A stretch of 22,149 nt of DNA from JBOHWJ01 sp050736615 (GTDB taxonomy: Bacteria > Desulfobacterota > Binatia > Binatales > Binataceae): assembly GCA_050736615.1 (NCBI GenBank), contig JBOHWL010000218.1:1-22149 (forward strand), written 5' to 3'. Of the stretch, positions 7,320-15,098 are shown one piece after another. The position numbers and the translations under genes were made by a program. The first letter of the stretch is position 1. Every line of letters starts with the position of its first letter. The notes under the pieces are model-generated. The model was not told where the DNA came from, ran no database searches, and saw nothing but the letters and a program-made list of their open reading frames with translations.

Positions 7320-7514
7320 TCAGTCGTCACGCCGCATCGCCTCAAGGTCACCTTCCCACTTGAGCTTGCCCCGATAACGGCGAATCCGCTCCTGACGATT
7401 GAGGGCGATCATAAGTTCGAGCGCGCGCTCGACGGCTTCGCGCTTGGTCTTCGCGCCCGAGGCGTGCATCGCGCGCTTCATCAAGTCATCGTCGATTACA
7501 ATATTGGTCCGCAT
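7320..7514 (-). CDS. vapB: VapB-family antitoxin
   Basis: 64 residues. The N-terminal strand MRTNIVIDDDLMKRAM and following helix (TKREAVERALELMIAL) form a ribbon-helix-helix-like DNA-binding region typical of this VapB subfamily. The charged C-terminus (RRYRGKLKWEGDLEAMRRDD) would wrap the toxin. ATG 7514 is preceded by a purine-rich GCGGGAG; the longer frame to 7613 would cross the operator. The antitoxin-toxin order and 12-nt gap to vapC are standard. VapBC complexes generally autorepress; the palindrome at 7527-7558 is a likely site. Confidence 0.92.
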   Translation of the reverse strand: MRTNIVIDDDLMKRAMHASGAKTKREAVERALELMIALNRQERIRRYRGKLKWEGDLEAMRRDD

Positions 7515-7526
7515 AGACTCCCGCCT

Positions 7527-7558
7527 GATGTGTACATTAGGCAGAAATCGTACACATC
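7527..7558. promoter_or_regulatory. vapBC promoter/operator palindrome
   Basis: Perfect 9-bp inverted arms GATGTGTAC (7527-7535) and GTACACATC (7550-7558) flank a 14-bp spacer, 12 bp upstream of vapB ATG. On the minus strand TTGCGA (7562-7557) and TAATGT (7539-7534) are 17 bp apart and could be -35 and -10, each overlapped by one arm. Autorepression by VapB or VapBC is inferred from family behaviour. Confidence 0.65.
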
Positions 7559-7698
7559 GCAAGGCCAACGGATGACTTGCTTCGGAAGGGCCTAAACGCG
7601 GCACTATGCACATGGAGTCCCACCAGAAGAAAGGCAGGGCGGTTCGACTGGCACTACATCATGCCGGACCGGTCGAGCCGGGTCGCCTGAGAACCTTT

Positions 7699-10600
7699 TT
7701 AGGGCCTGAACTGCAGCGCTCGCGGGACGAGCAGGGCGGGCTGTGAGACGATTCGATAGGCATTCTCGACCCACTCGCATACCCAATGCCGGGTGTCGCG
7801 GGGGTCGATCATTTCCTCCATCTGGAAACGGTTCAGCGGCCCGATCGGCCCTCGCGCGCTTTCGATACGCGCATTGATTTCGGCCCGCAAGGCCGCGGGG
7901 TCAACCGCCTCGGCAAGTTGGCGTTTGTAGGCGGCTTCGATGCCGCCTTCGGGCGGGATGCCGCCGACGTCCGCGGCTGGCCACACGACGCGGGCGCTGG
8001 CGCCGCTGCGAGGGGTTGCGTAGTTATTGCCGGCGACGCCGAAGCTGCGGCGCATAATCACCGTGAAGATCGGTACCGCGACCTGCGCAAAAGCGATCAT
8101 CCACTCTCCGCCTTTGCGGATCGTGCCTGCGATCTCATGCTCGAGGCCCACCGCAAATCCCGGATTGTCAACTAAATTGAGCACCGGAAGATGGAACAAA
8201 TCGCATAGGTCGAGATGGCGCTTGAGCTTGTCGCAGCCGTCGGCCGTGAGCGCACCGCCGTTGATGTGCCGGCTGTCCGATGCGATCACTCCCATCGGGT
8301 AGCCGTTGAAGCGTGCCAGGCCGGCGATCTGATCGGTGCCCCAAAGCGGCCCGATCTCGAAAAACGAACCTCGGTCCGCCATCAGCCGAATCGCCCTGCG
8401 GATGTCGAAGGTCGTGGTTCGTTTGCGGGGAATGATGGTAAAGAGCTCTTCCGCGCGACGATCGGGAGGATCAGCCGGGTCCGGTGCGATGACCGGCGGC
8501 GCTTCGTAGACGCTCGAGGGAAGATAGGAAAGGAACCTCTTTGCCATTGAAGCTGCCTGTTCCTCTGAGTCAGCGAGATTGTCGACGCTGCCGTTGCGGC
8601 AGTGAATCTGCCAACCGCCCAACTCCTCCTTGGTGATTTCATAACCCATCGCATGGCTCACCACCGGCGGACCCGCCACGAAAAGCTGGGCGATATCGCG
8701 TACCATGACGGAAAAATGCCCGAGCACGGCCTTCGCGGCACCAATCCCAACTACACTGCCGAGCAGCAGATTGACGACCGGCACTTGGCTGAGCTGCTCC
8801 ACGTACATGCTGCTGCCGAGATGGCCGGGCAGAAACGAACCACCCTCGCCGGACACCCGCGGCCGGCCGGCGACGATAGCGCCGGAGCTTTCCTTCGCGC
8901 TGCTTTCGCCAGCCCTCGCTTGCCTCGGCACCATCGCGGCGATGCTGCCACCGCCTGACGAGCCGTCCAGCAAGCGGATAGAGGGACAGTGAAAGTCGAG
9001 CGACAAGCGGTCGAGATGGGCACTCTTTCCACCGATCGCGCCGTCGGCATGCCCGCCGCGCGAGGTAAAATCGTCAGCGCAAACCACAACCGTCCGGCCC
9101 TCCGCCTTACCCCATCCGCCGACGTGATTGGCGGGGGTGAAGCCTATTACGCGCCCATCCTCGCCGTAGTCCGCGAAGCCCGCGAGACTGCCGACCTCGC
9201 GGAAGCTGCCGGGGTCGAGCAGCAGATCGATCCGATCGCGGCAGGTCAGCTTGCCGCGTGAGCGTTGGCGGACAACGCCCGGATCATTGGAGCCGGACGC
9301 GAGGCGGCGATGCGCGATCGCCTGCAACGTATGCACGTCGGCGAGCACTGGCGCCCAGGTGTCCGCGCCATCGCCGCGCGGAGCGGCCAGGTCGCCGCCG
9401 CGCGTGGCTGGCGTGATGGTGGCGATGATTTGGCCGGGCGCCACGGCGGCACCGATCTCGGGTCCCATCTGGCTCACGATACTGGCGCATGGCGCCACAA
9501 TCGCGGTTTCCATCTTCATCGCGCTGATGATCATGAGCGTCGCGCCGGCCTCCACTGCGGCGCCGGCTTTCACGGGGGCGTCGATCACCGTGCCCGCGAT
9601 CGGGCTTTCGACGCCCTCGTCCCCGCTGGGCACGATCAGTCCGGCTGATGCCGGCTGCGCACCGGACAGGTTGAGTGCGGTTTTTCCGCCGCGAAGCACC
9701 ATCGCTTGCTGTTCCATTAATGCCAGCGAGCCTGACGCGGACACCGGCGCGTGGATAGGCGCGGCGAGCTCCGGATAATCGGCGAAGAGGCTGGTGCGGG
9801 CGTCGCCCGCTCTCACTGTGGGATGCGCCAGGACCGCTCTGAGCTGCCGAAGATTGGTCGGCAGACCGGCAATGTGGAACTCATCCAGCGCGCACAAAGT
9901 GCGGTCAAGCGCCGAAGCAAACGAGTGTGTCGAGTTCGATTGGCAAATGAGCTTCGCGAACATCGGATCGAATTGCGGAGGCGGCGCGTAGCCCAAATAG
10001 GCGCACGAGTCGACCCTCACCCCGGGACCGGCCGGCTCCTTATACGCGGTCAGCACGCCCGTTCCGCGTGCGACAACGCGCGCCTGTACGGCAAAGCCGC
10101 GCGCCGCTGCGATCGCCGCTTGATCCGGTATCCCCATAGCTTTCAGCGACTCACCGGCGGCGATGCGGAACTGGGCTTCGACCAGGTCAATGCCGGTGAT
10201 CTGCTCCGTGACCGTGTGTTCCACCTGGATGCGCGGATTGCTCTCGATAAAAAAATGTTCGCCGCGCTCCGGGCTGACCAGAAACTCGACCGTACCCGCG
10301 TTGACATAGCCGGCCACCCGTGCAAGGCGAATTGCGTCGTCCAGGATGCGTCCTCGAAGGCCCGCCTCGAGGCCGGGCGCCGGCGCTATCTCGACGACTT
10401 TCTGGTGGCGAAGCTGAATAGAGCAGTCACGCTCGTACAGATGTACGACGTTGCCGAGGCCGTCGGCCAGAATCTGAACCTCAATGTGGCGCGGACGTGC
10501 GACCAGTTTCTCGACAAAGACCGAGCCATTGCCGAAGCCTGCCAATGCTTCGCTCTGGCAGCGGGCAAAAGCCGCCGGCATCTCGTCGCCGCACGTGACC

Positions 10601-11124
10601 GCTCGCATGCCGCGGCCGCCGCCACCCCCGGCCGCTTTCAGCATTACCGGATAGTCGATCGTTTGGGCAAACGCGATCGCTTCCTCAGCGCTCGCCAGGG
10701 CCTGCGCACTGCCTGGAATTATCGGGACGCCGACTGAGCGGGCCAGATTACGCGCCTTGATCTTGTCCCCAAACAACGCCAGCGTTTTGGGTCGCGGCCC
10801 GATAAAGACAATGCCCTCCTGAAAGCATCGCTTCGCGAAGGCCGGATTCTCGGATAGAAACCCGTAGCCGGGATGCAGGCAATCACAGCGGTCAGCCTTC
10901 GCAGCCTCGATCAAAGCTTCGATATCGAGATAGCCGCGCACCGGATCGTCCACCGGTTTCTGCGACGTACCGAGCATGCGCGAAGCGGTGGATACGCGGG
11001 TATGGAGCGAGAGCGCATCAGCCGGTGCGTATACACTCACCGACTCCACGCCGAGTGCCGACGCGGCGCGCGCAATGCGAATAGCGATTTCACCTCGATT
11101 GGCAATCAATACACGTTTGAACAA
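7699..11124 (-). CDS. Single-chain biotin-dependent acyl-CoA carboxylase (biotin carboxylase - BCCP - carboxyltransferase)
   Basis: 1141 residues. The biotin carboxylase domain spans 1-450: VLIANRGEIAIRIARA; ATP-grasp glycine loop KAAGGGGGRGM around 163-173; FIESNPRIQVEHTVTE near 292-307. The biotinyl domain lies at about 506-572, with biotin attachment Lys537 in SAMKME. The carboxyltransferase occupies roughly 600-1141 and ends in a typical crotonase-fold C-terminal half (NLVDNPGFAVG, EGGIEAAYKRQL). This one-chain arrangement matches the long-chain/multi-domain acyl-CoA carboxylases; CO2 is moved from biotin to an acyl-CoA, with the exact acyl chain unknown. Start is TTG 11124, with GGAG nine bases upstream and the universal FKRVLIANRGEIA immediately after. 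Odd point: about a dozen residues usually found after the QxRV segment near residue 350 are absent, although Arg349 is kept. Confidence 0.92.
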   Translation of the reverse strand: MFKRVLIANRGEIAIRIARAASALGVESVSVYAPADALSLHTRVSTASRMLGTSQKPVDDPVRGYLDIEALIEAAKADRCDCLHPGYGFLSENPAFAKRCFQEGIVFIGPRPKTLALFGDKIKARNLARSVGVPIIPGSAQALASAEEAIAFAQTIDYPVMLKAAGGGGGRGMRAVTCGDEMPAAFARCQSEALAGFGNGSVFVEKLVARPRHIEVQILADGLGNVVHLYERDCSIQLRHQKVVEIAPAPGLEAGLRGRILDDAIRLARVAGYVNAGTVEFLVSPERGEHFFIESNPRIQVEHTVTEQITGIDLVEAQFRIAAGESLKAMGIPDQAAIAAARGFAVQARVVARGTGVLTAYKEPAGPGVRVDSCAYLGYAPPPQFDPMFAKLICQSNSTHSFASALDRTLCALDEFHIAGLPTNLRQLRAVLAHPTVRAGDARTSLFADYPELAAPIHAPVSASGSLALMEQQAMVLRGGKTALNLSGAQPASAGLIVPSGDEGVESPIAGTVIDAPVKAGAAVEAGATLMIISAMKMETAIVAPCASIVSQMGPEIGAAVAPGQIIATITPATRGGDLAAPRGDGADTWAPVLADVHTLQAIAHRRLASGSNDPGVVRQRSRGKLTCRDRIDLLLDPGSFREVGSLAGFADYGEDGRVIGFTPANHVGGWGKAEGRTVVVCADDFTSRGGHADGAIGGKSAHLDRLSLDFHCPSIRLLDGSSGGGSIAAMVPRQARAGESSAKESSGAIVAGRPRVSGEGGSFLPGHLGSSMYVEQLSQVPVVNLLLGSVVGIGAAKAVLGHFSVMVRDIAQLFVAGPPVVSHAMGYEITKEELGGWQIHCRNGSVDNLADSEEQAASMAKRFLSYLPSSVYEAPPVIAPDPADPPDRRAEELFTIIPRKRTTTFDIRRAIRLMADRGSFFEIGPLWGTDQIAGLARFNGYPMGVIASDSRHINGGALTADGCDKLKRHLDLCDLFHLPVLNLVDNPGFAVGLEHEIAGTIRKGGEWMIAFAQVAVPIFTVIMRRSFGVAGNNYATPRSGASARVVWPAADVGGIPPEGGIEAAYKRQLAEAVDPAALRAEINARIESARGPIGPLNRFQMEEMIDPRDTRHWVCEWVENAYRIVSQPALLVPRALQFRP

Positions 11125-11530
11125 AGGTCAATTCTCCAGCAGCCGCCAGAGCCCGCCGCCCTGGCCCACTCTTTGGAATAAAGCAACCAGATATTATGGG
11201 CCTTCACGGCCCTCCTGGTCGTGTACGCAGGAGACGAATACCCTTGCGGGTTCGATAGATGCAAGCTGACCCGCGGCCAGCCTCCGGTACGAGCACTTGC
11301 CACGTTAGGAAGAGTGCTAACCGCCGCAACCGCCAGCAAAAGGAGACCAAGGCTGTGCCCAATTTTGTGCCGGTTGTGCCCGAATTTCCGCCCTGACCGG
11401 AGATCGGCTCATCACGCTCGACAACTGCCAATAACACTGAGGGACATTACGCCCAAGAGGTTCGCCGCGTTTGAATGGTATATCTCGATGTGCTGGGGCA
11501 CAAACCGGGCGCTTTTATCGGCGCGAACCC

Positions 11531-11654
11531 GCTGGCGCCGTGGCGGGGGCGGAGGCTCTGGCCGGCAAGTGAAACCCGAGATGCAGCGGCGCGCGCATCC
11601 GCGCCGCACTTGACAGCAAACGCGGCGCGTCCAAGGATGCTGGCGCCGTGGCGG
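11531..11654. repeat. Direct repeat pair, 16 bp
   Basis: GCTGGCGCCGTGGCGG occurs at 11531-11546 and again at 11639-11654, exactly 108 bp apart and in the same orientation. The intervening GC-rich sequence shows no gene. Could be a small duplication remnant or chance in GC-rich DNA. Confidence 0.5.
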
Positions 11655-11865
11655 CCCGTAACACAGCCCGATGAAGTACCCGCGGCGAAGGTATTCTCCG
11701 GGCCGATGATGTTCGTCGGGGAGCAAAACCGAAACCCAATCTAAACTTAGTATCGGCACGGAGGCCGCTACGGGAGGCTCCGCGCAAGTGGTGATTCTGT
11801 CATTCTGAGAGTGTGTGAAGTTTTTGGATTGCCCGAGTTTATGGGCAAGCGAAGACACTTTGTCC

Positions 11866-12091
11866 GTCATCCTTCGACTCCGGCTGCCTTCGCTCGGGAT
11901 GACAAAATTAAGGCGCATCCTCGTTAAGCAGCGGCAGTCCAACCGCGCTAAAAATTCACAAGCTCCGAGCGCAACGAATGCTCCCGGAGTCTGTTCTTTT
12001 CCTTAGGTTTTATCCGGGATTTCTCACTGTTTCGAACGCGGCCCGCAGACTCGCTTGTTAGCGAAACCTTCGGCTTCGCTAATGCGCTCGG
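11866..12091. repeat. Dispersed REP-like repeat (copy 2)
   Basis: 11866-11872 GTCATCC and 11897-11903 GGATGAC form the arms of a palindromic unit. 11893-11914 matches 66-87 exactly, and similarity to 88-140 continues to about 11965 (TTAAGCAG, GCGCTAAAA, TTCACA in the same order). 12034-12091 resembles 12-70. In copy 1 the 12-70 block precedes the gggatgac block; here it follows, so the blocks have been permuted or belong to a tandem family. 12058-12082 holds an 8-bp inverted repeat TTAGCGAA/TTCGCTAA. Confidence 0.7.
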
Positions 12092-12125
12092 CTCCGCATC
12101 GCTCCGCCTGGTGTGTTCGCTTCGC

Positions 12126-12146
12126 CTGCGGCTGCGCTAGCCGCAG
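12126..12146. repeat. Perfect 8-bp stem with 5-nt loop
   Basis: CTGCGGCT (12126-12133), loop GCGCT, AGCCGCAG (12139-12146). It lies in the repetitive block next to the MITE-like element. There is no T-tract, so I do not call it a terminator. Confidence 0.6.
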
Positions 12147-12189
12147 ACACCGTTCGGAATGACAAGACTTGGCTTGCGCAGAGGTTCCT

Positions 12190-12345
12190 TAGCAGGATGT
12201 TGAAAAAGGCGGATCATCACAATTGAATGCCTGATCATTCTCAACACCCTGAATAAAGATGCTTCTTTCCTCAATCTTCTCCCCCCGCTCTTTGTGCGGG
12301 GGAGAAAGAGAGGGGGTGCAGGCGTGATTTTTCAACAGCCTGCTA
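12190..12345. mobile_element. MITE-like element with 18-bp terminal inverted repeats
   Basis: Left end TAGCAGGATGTTGAAAAA (12190-12207) and right end TTTTTCAACAGCCTGCTA (12328-12345) are inverted copies matching 17 of 18 bases. The element is 156 bp, carries no gene, and contains an internal hairpin (TTCTCCCCCCG near 12277 against CGGGGGAGAA near 12297). The outermost TA at each end could be a TA target duplication, as with IS630/mariner-type transposases; that is inference. The right end is 15 bp downstream of the OmpA-like gene's stop. Confidence 0.75.
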
Positions 12346-12360
12346 GGGCAATCCTTTACG

Positions 12361-12957
12361 CTATTCCGCGCCAGTGCCGTAGCCGAGATTGACGACCTGC
12401 ACACGGCGGTTTTTTTGCCGCCCTTGCGCGGTGGCATTGCTCGCGATTGGATGGGACGGTCCGTAGCCTTTCGCCATCATCCGATCGTGCTCAATGCCGC
12501 CGTGCTGGGCAAGATAATCAACCACGGTCTCCGCGCGCGCCTGGGAAAGCTTTTTATTCAGCGATTTCGACCCGGTCGAATCCGTGTAGCCCTGGATTTC
12601 GAAGCAGCAGGGCTTTAATTCCGCCGATTCCAGCGCCTGGCCCAGTGTCTCGAGCGTCTTTTGGTCCTGCGGAGTCAGCGTGGCCGAATCAACATTGAAC
12701 TCCACGGTGATCGCCGCGATGTCCGCCTTGGGCGCAAGCTCGATCCCGCGCGCGGCCTCGGCGTGGTAGTGGGTGCACTTGGGCGGCGCAAGCCCGATGC
12801 CGCGGGGACGCGGGCCTTTGGGTGTGAGCACGCCGATGAGCTTTCCGGTGGTCAGGTTCTGGCCAGTCAAATCCCTCACCTGCTGCGCCGCGGCGAAGGG
12901 CTCGAGCGCGAGCGCGGCGGCAGCCGCCAGCACCAGGATCGTGATTGCTCGTTTCAT
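12361..12957 (-). CDS. OmpA-family peptidoglycan-binding protein
   Basis: 198 residues. Signal peptide: MKRAITILVLAAAAALALE with probable cleavage after AAA near residue 24. A spacer with Cys61 follows. A C-terminal OmpA-like domain covers about 82-192: VEFNVDSATLTPQ, GYTDSTGS (Asp126), LSQARAETVVDYL (Arg141), KGYGPSHPIASN and QKNRRVQV, the set that binds diaminopimelate in peptidoglycan. ATG 12957 is preceded by GGTGAGG; the open frame extends upstream to 13002 but would lose the signal peptide start. It lies 41 nt after the caspase-like gene's stop on the same strand, so the two are likely one operon. Confidence 0.9.
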   Translation of the reverse strand: MKRAITILVLAAAAALALEPFAAAQQVRDLTGQNLTTGKLIGVLTPKGPRPRGIGLAPPKCTHYHAEAARGIELAPKADIAAITVEFNVDSATLTPQDQKTLETLGQALESAELKPCCFEIQGYTDSTGSKSLNKKLSQARAETVVDYLAQHGGIEHDRMMAKGYGPSHPIASNATAQGRQKNRRVQVVNLGYGTGAE

Positions 12958-12998
12958 GTTCCTCACCTTTCCGCTCCAAGTGCTAATTCGCGCGGCCT

Positions 12999-14972
12999 TC
13001 ACGGCGTCGCATTTTCCGGGTTTTTACCCGCGGCGGCCGTCTTGACTGGTGGTTGGGCGGTCTGGATCACTTTGGTCCCCGCCACCACCGCCTTGGGATT
13101 TCCGGTAATCCGCGCGAATGAAACCTTGTCGTGAACCTCGGTGATTTTCATCGAGCCCACCGGTTTCATGCGATGGGCAACAACCTCACCATTGACTTTG
13201 ATCGACTCTTCGACGACTGCGTTCAGAGTGGTTCCCAGCGTTGCGCCATCCTTGGATCCCATATCCAGAATCGCGTCGTCGCCGTCGAGCGCGATAACTT
13301 TGCCGCGCAGCGGATAGGCCTGTTGCAACTGTTGCAGGATGCCGGCGGCGGCCTTATCCGCGACAGTCAGGATCTGATCAGGGCCACTGCCCGGTTGTGA
13401 GAGATTGACCGCAACCGCGGTAGTCTCGGTGTCGATCAATTGAACATTCGCAAGATAATTCTGTTTGCCAAGGAAAACCAGATTGCCGGTCGCGATCAGG
13501 CGCGCCACCAGAATTTTTCCCACGCGCAGGCGCGTGGCGGGGTCGGACAGATCGCTCATGCTCAATCTGAGTTCTTGCAACACCTGGTCAAGTAAACGGC
13601 GATCTACCACTTGCACGCGTTTGGTGCCGGCCAAGGCCTGCTGGATGCGCGCGACCAGCGCCTCGTGCAAACCGGCCAATTGCGGCGAATTGCCGGCGGT
13701 GCTGAAATCGAGAAAGGCGATGATCATGGGCCGCGGCGTCCACGGATCCGAGGGGCCGCGGTTATATTTGCCTTTGAGCAGCGCCGCTGTCTCTTCAATG
13801 ATGTCTTGTTGAGCCTGCGGGTCCTGACGATATTTGATGTCGGCGCTGACCTCGTCGTGGAGCACGCGCGAAACCTGGTCACGCGGATTAAGCTCACCGG
13901 CGCGCGCTAGTACGGTCTGGGCTTGGCCCAGTTGGCCCTTGTTCTGAAGCCGCACGCCTTTTTGCACCAGCGCCGCGGCGGCAACCGCATCCTCGGGCGA
14001 GACCGACCGCACTTCCGCTATCGGGAAATTAATTCCCTGGCCACGAACATATGGATGCTGCTTGCCACCCGTGATCAACGGCACCTGATCGGAAGCGTAG
14101 GCGAAAAGGTCAAGCACGTTAACGACGCCATTGTGCGCGGCGGCGCCGTCCAGACCCTGCAATAATGCATACGTGAATGCGCCGTGACCTTCGGTTTCAC
14201 CCGGTAAACGGTACTTCGAATCCTCCCATGAATTCTCGCTGCCTTCGCTGGAACTCAGGATGTAAGCTTCGGGCAATTTGGGCGCAATGGCGGAGACCAG
14301 GCTTATGCCTCGGGCCTTGCGCGTACGGCTTTGCAATTGGCTCAGGCCGCGCACCTGGAAATTCAGATCGGCGGCATGACAAGTGTCGACCACCAACACC
14401 GTGCGCGCGACCCGTGATCCAACTTTCCGCACGGCCGTCTCGAATTCCTTCACCGGCAGACCAGCCGTGGTCAAATTCGAGAGGTCAGCCGGATAAGGCA
14501 CGAAATAAAACGTACCATTGGAACTGACGCCATGGCCCATCAGCGCGATCACCGCCGTATCACCGGCGGCGGCTGGTGCGAAGAACTGGTTGATTCCGTC
14601 AATGATGCTTTGGCGCGTGGCTTGATCATTGAGCAGAACGTCGGTCTTGACGTCCTGGTAGACTCCGGCGCCGCGCTCTTTGAGCGTGGCAGCCAGCACT
14701 TTGGCGTCGTTGTCGGCAAATTGCAGGTCGATCATGGGATTGCGGTATTTGCTCACGCCAACCGCGAATACCCATAGCGTGCCTTTCTCTTTAATGACGG
14801 GATTGGCGGGGGGTTGATCGGCGAACAACGTCAACGCGGTGCAAATGACAGCTAAAGCCGCGATCAGGCCCGCCAGACGCGCCGCGCGATAATGCCGATT
14901 GAGGTTGCGTTCCGCTCCCGTACGTGCCAAACCCGAGCCTCCTCGGCCGATCGCATCAGCCAGCGCCAGCAT
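12999..14972 (-). CDS. Caspase-like (peptidase C14) protein fused to CsgG-like and FlgT-like domains
   Basis: 657 residues. A membrane helix or signal anchor lies at about 31-51. A caspase-like domain covers about 64-318, with catalytic His147 in MGHG and Cys198 in VVDTCHAAD. A short TPR-like helical segment follows (about 325-365: AAALVQKGVRLQNKGQLGQA). A CsgG/FlgO-like alpha/beta domain lies at about 413-525 (MIIAFLDFS, VQVVDRRLLDQVLQE, IDTETTAVA). A FlgT-C-like beta domain lies at about 555-637. Caspase-like peptidases cleave after Arg/Lys or Asp; here the protease would face the periplasm if the N-terminus is exported. The pairing with an OmpA-like protein downstream and a CsgG-like lipoprotein divergently upstream suggests a cell-envelope complex. 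No good ribosome binding site precedes ATG 14972. Confidence 0.85.
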   Translation of the reverse strand: MLALADAIGRGGSGLARTGAERNLNRHYRAARLAGLIAALAVICTALTLFADQPPANPVIKEKGTLWVFAVGVSKYRNPMIDLQFADNDAKVLAATLKERGAGVYQDVKTDVLLNDQATRQSIIDGINQFFAPAAAGDTAVIALMGHGVSSNGTFYFVPYPADLSNLTTAGLPVKEFETAVRKVGSRVARTVLVVDTCHAADLNFQVRGLSQLQSRTRKARGISLVSAIAPKLPEAYILSSSEGSENSWEDSKYRLPGETEGHGAFTYALLQGLDGAAAHNGVVNVLDLFAYASDQVPLITGGKQHPYVRGQGINFPIAEVRSVSPEDAVAAAALVQKGVRLQNKGQLGQAQTVLARAGELNPRDQVSRVLHDEVSADIKYRQDPQAQQDIIEETAALLKGKYNRGPSDPWTPRPMIIAFLDFSTAGNSPQLAGLHEALVARIQQALAGTKRVQVVDRRLLDQVLQELRLSMSDLSDPATRLRVGKILVARLIATGNLVFLGKQNYLANVQLIDTETTAVAVNLSQPGSGPDQILTVADKAAAGILQQLQQAYPLRGKVIALDGDDAILDMGSKDGATLGTTLNAVVEESIKVNGEVVAHRMKPVGSMKITEVHDKVSFARITGNPKAVVAGTKVIQTAQPPVKTAAAGKNPENATP

Positions 14973-15098
14973 GACGGCTAATTTGCGCCGCTCGACCAGA
15001 TTGTGCGCCGGTTCTTAGGGACGAAATAATCTATTGCGCGCGCATCCTGAATGCAATTGGCTTACACGCATTTACCATCTCGGTTTTATGTTGGTGCG

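Larger units (their letters stand above)
11125..12360. other. 1.2-kb gene-free, repeat-rich region
   Basis: Open frames here (for example 11412-11942 minus and 11221-11613 plus) lack domains, ribosome binding sites and sensible composition, and run through repeat sequence. Contents: a 16-bp direct repeat (11531-11546 and 11639-11654), REP-like palindromes, a second copy of the dispersed repeat found at 1-140, and a MITE-like element at 12190-12345. It looks like a mosaic of small mobile and repetitive sequences upstream of the carboxylase gene. Confidence 0.6.

Noticed and set aside
6750..7595. 281-codon plus-strand open frame
   Set aside because: Antisense to vapBC, whose catalytic residues and operator are clear; no domain on this strand.
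9751..10737. 328-codon plus-strand open frame
   Set aside because: Antisense to the well-supported carboxylase; long only because of high GC codon structure.
11221..11613. 130-codon plus-strand open frame
   Set aside because: No recognisable domain, Arg-rich composition, overlaps another spurious frame and the direct repeats.
11412..11942. 176-codon minus-strand open frame
   Set aside because: It runs through REP-like repeat sequence, is Arg/Pro-rich without domain or ribosome binding site, and reads like translated intergenic repeat.
12270..12312. Hairpin in the MITE-like element as a rho-independent terminator
   Set aside because: GC-rich stem has a bulge and is not followed by a T-tract on either strand near the stop; better explained as the internal fold of the element.
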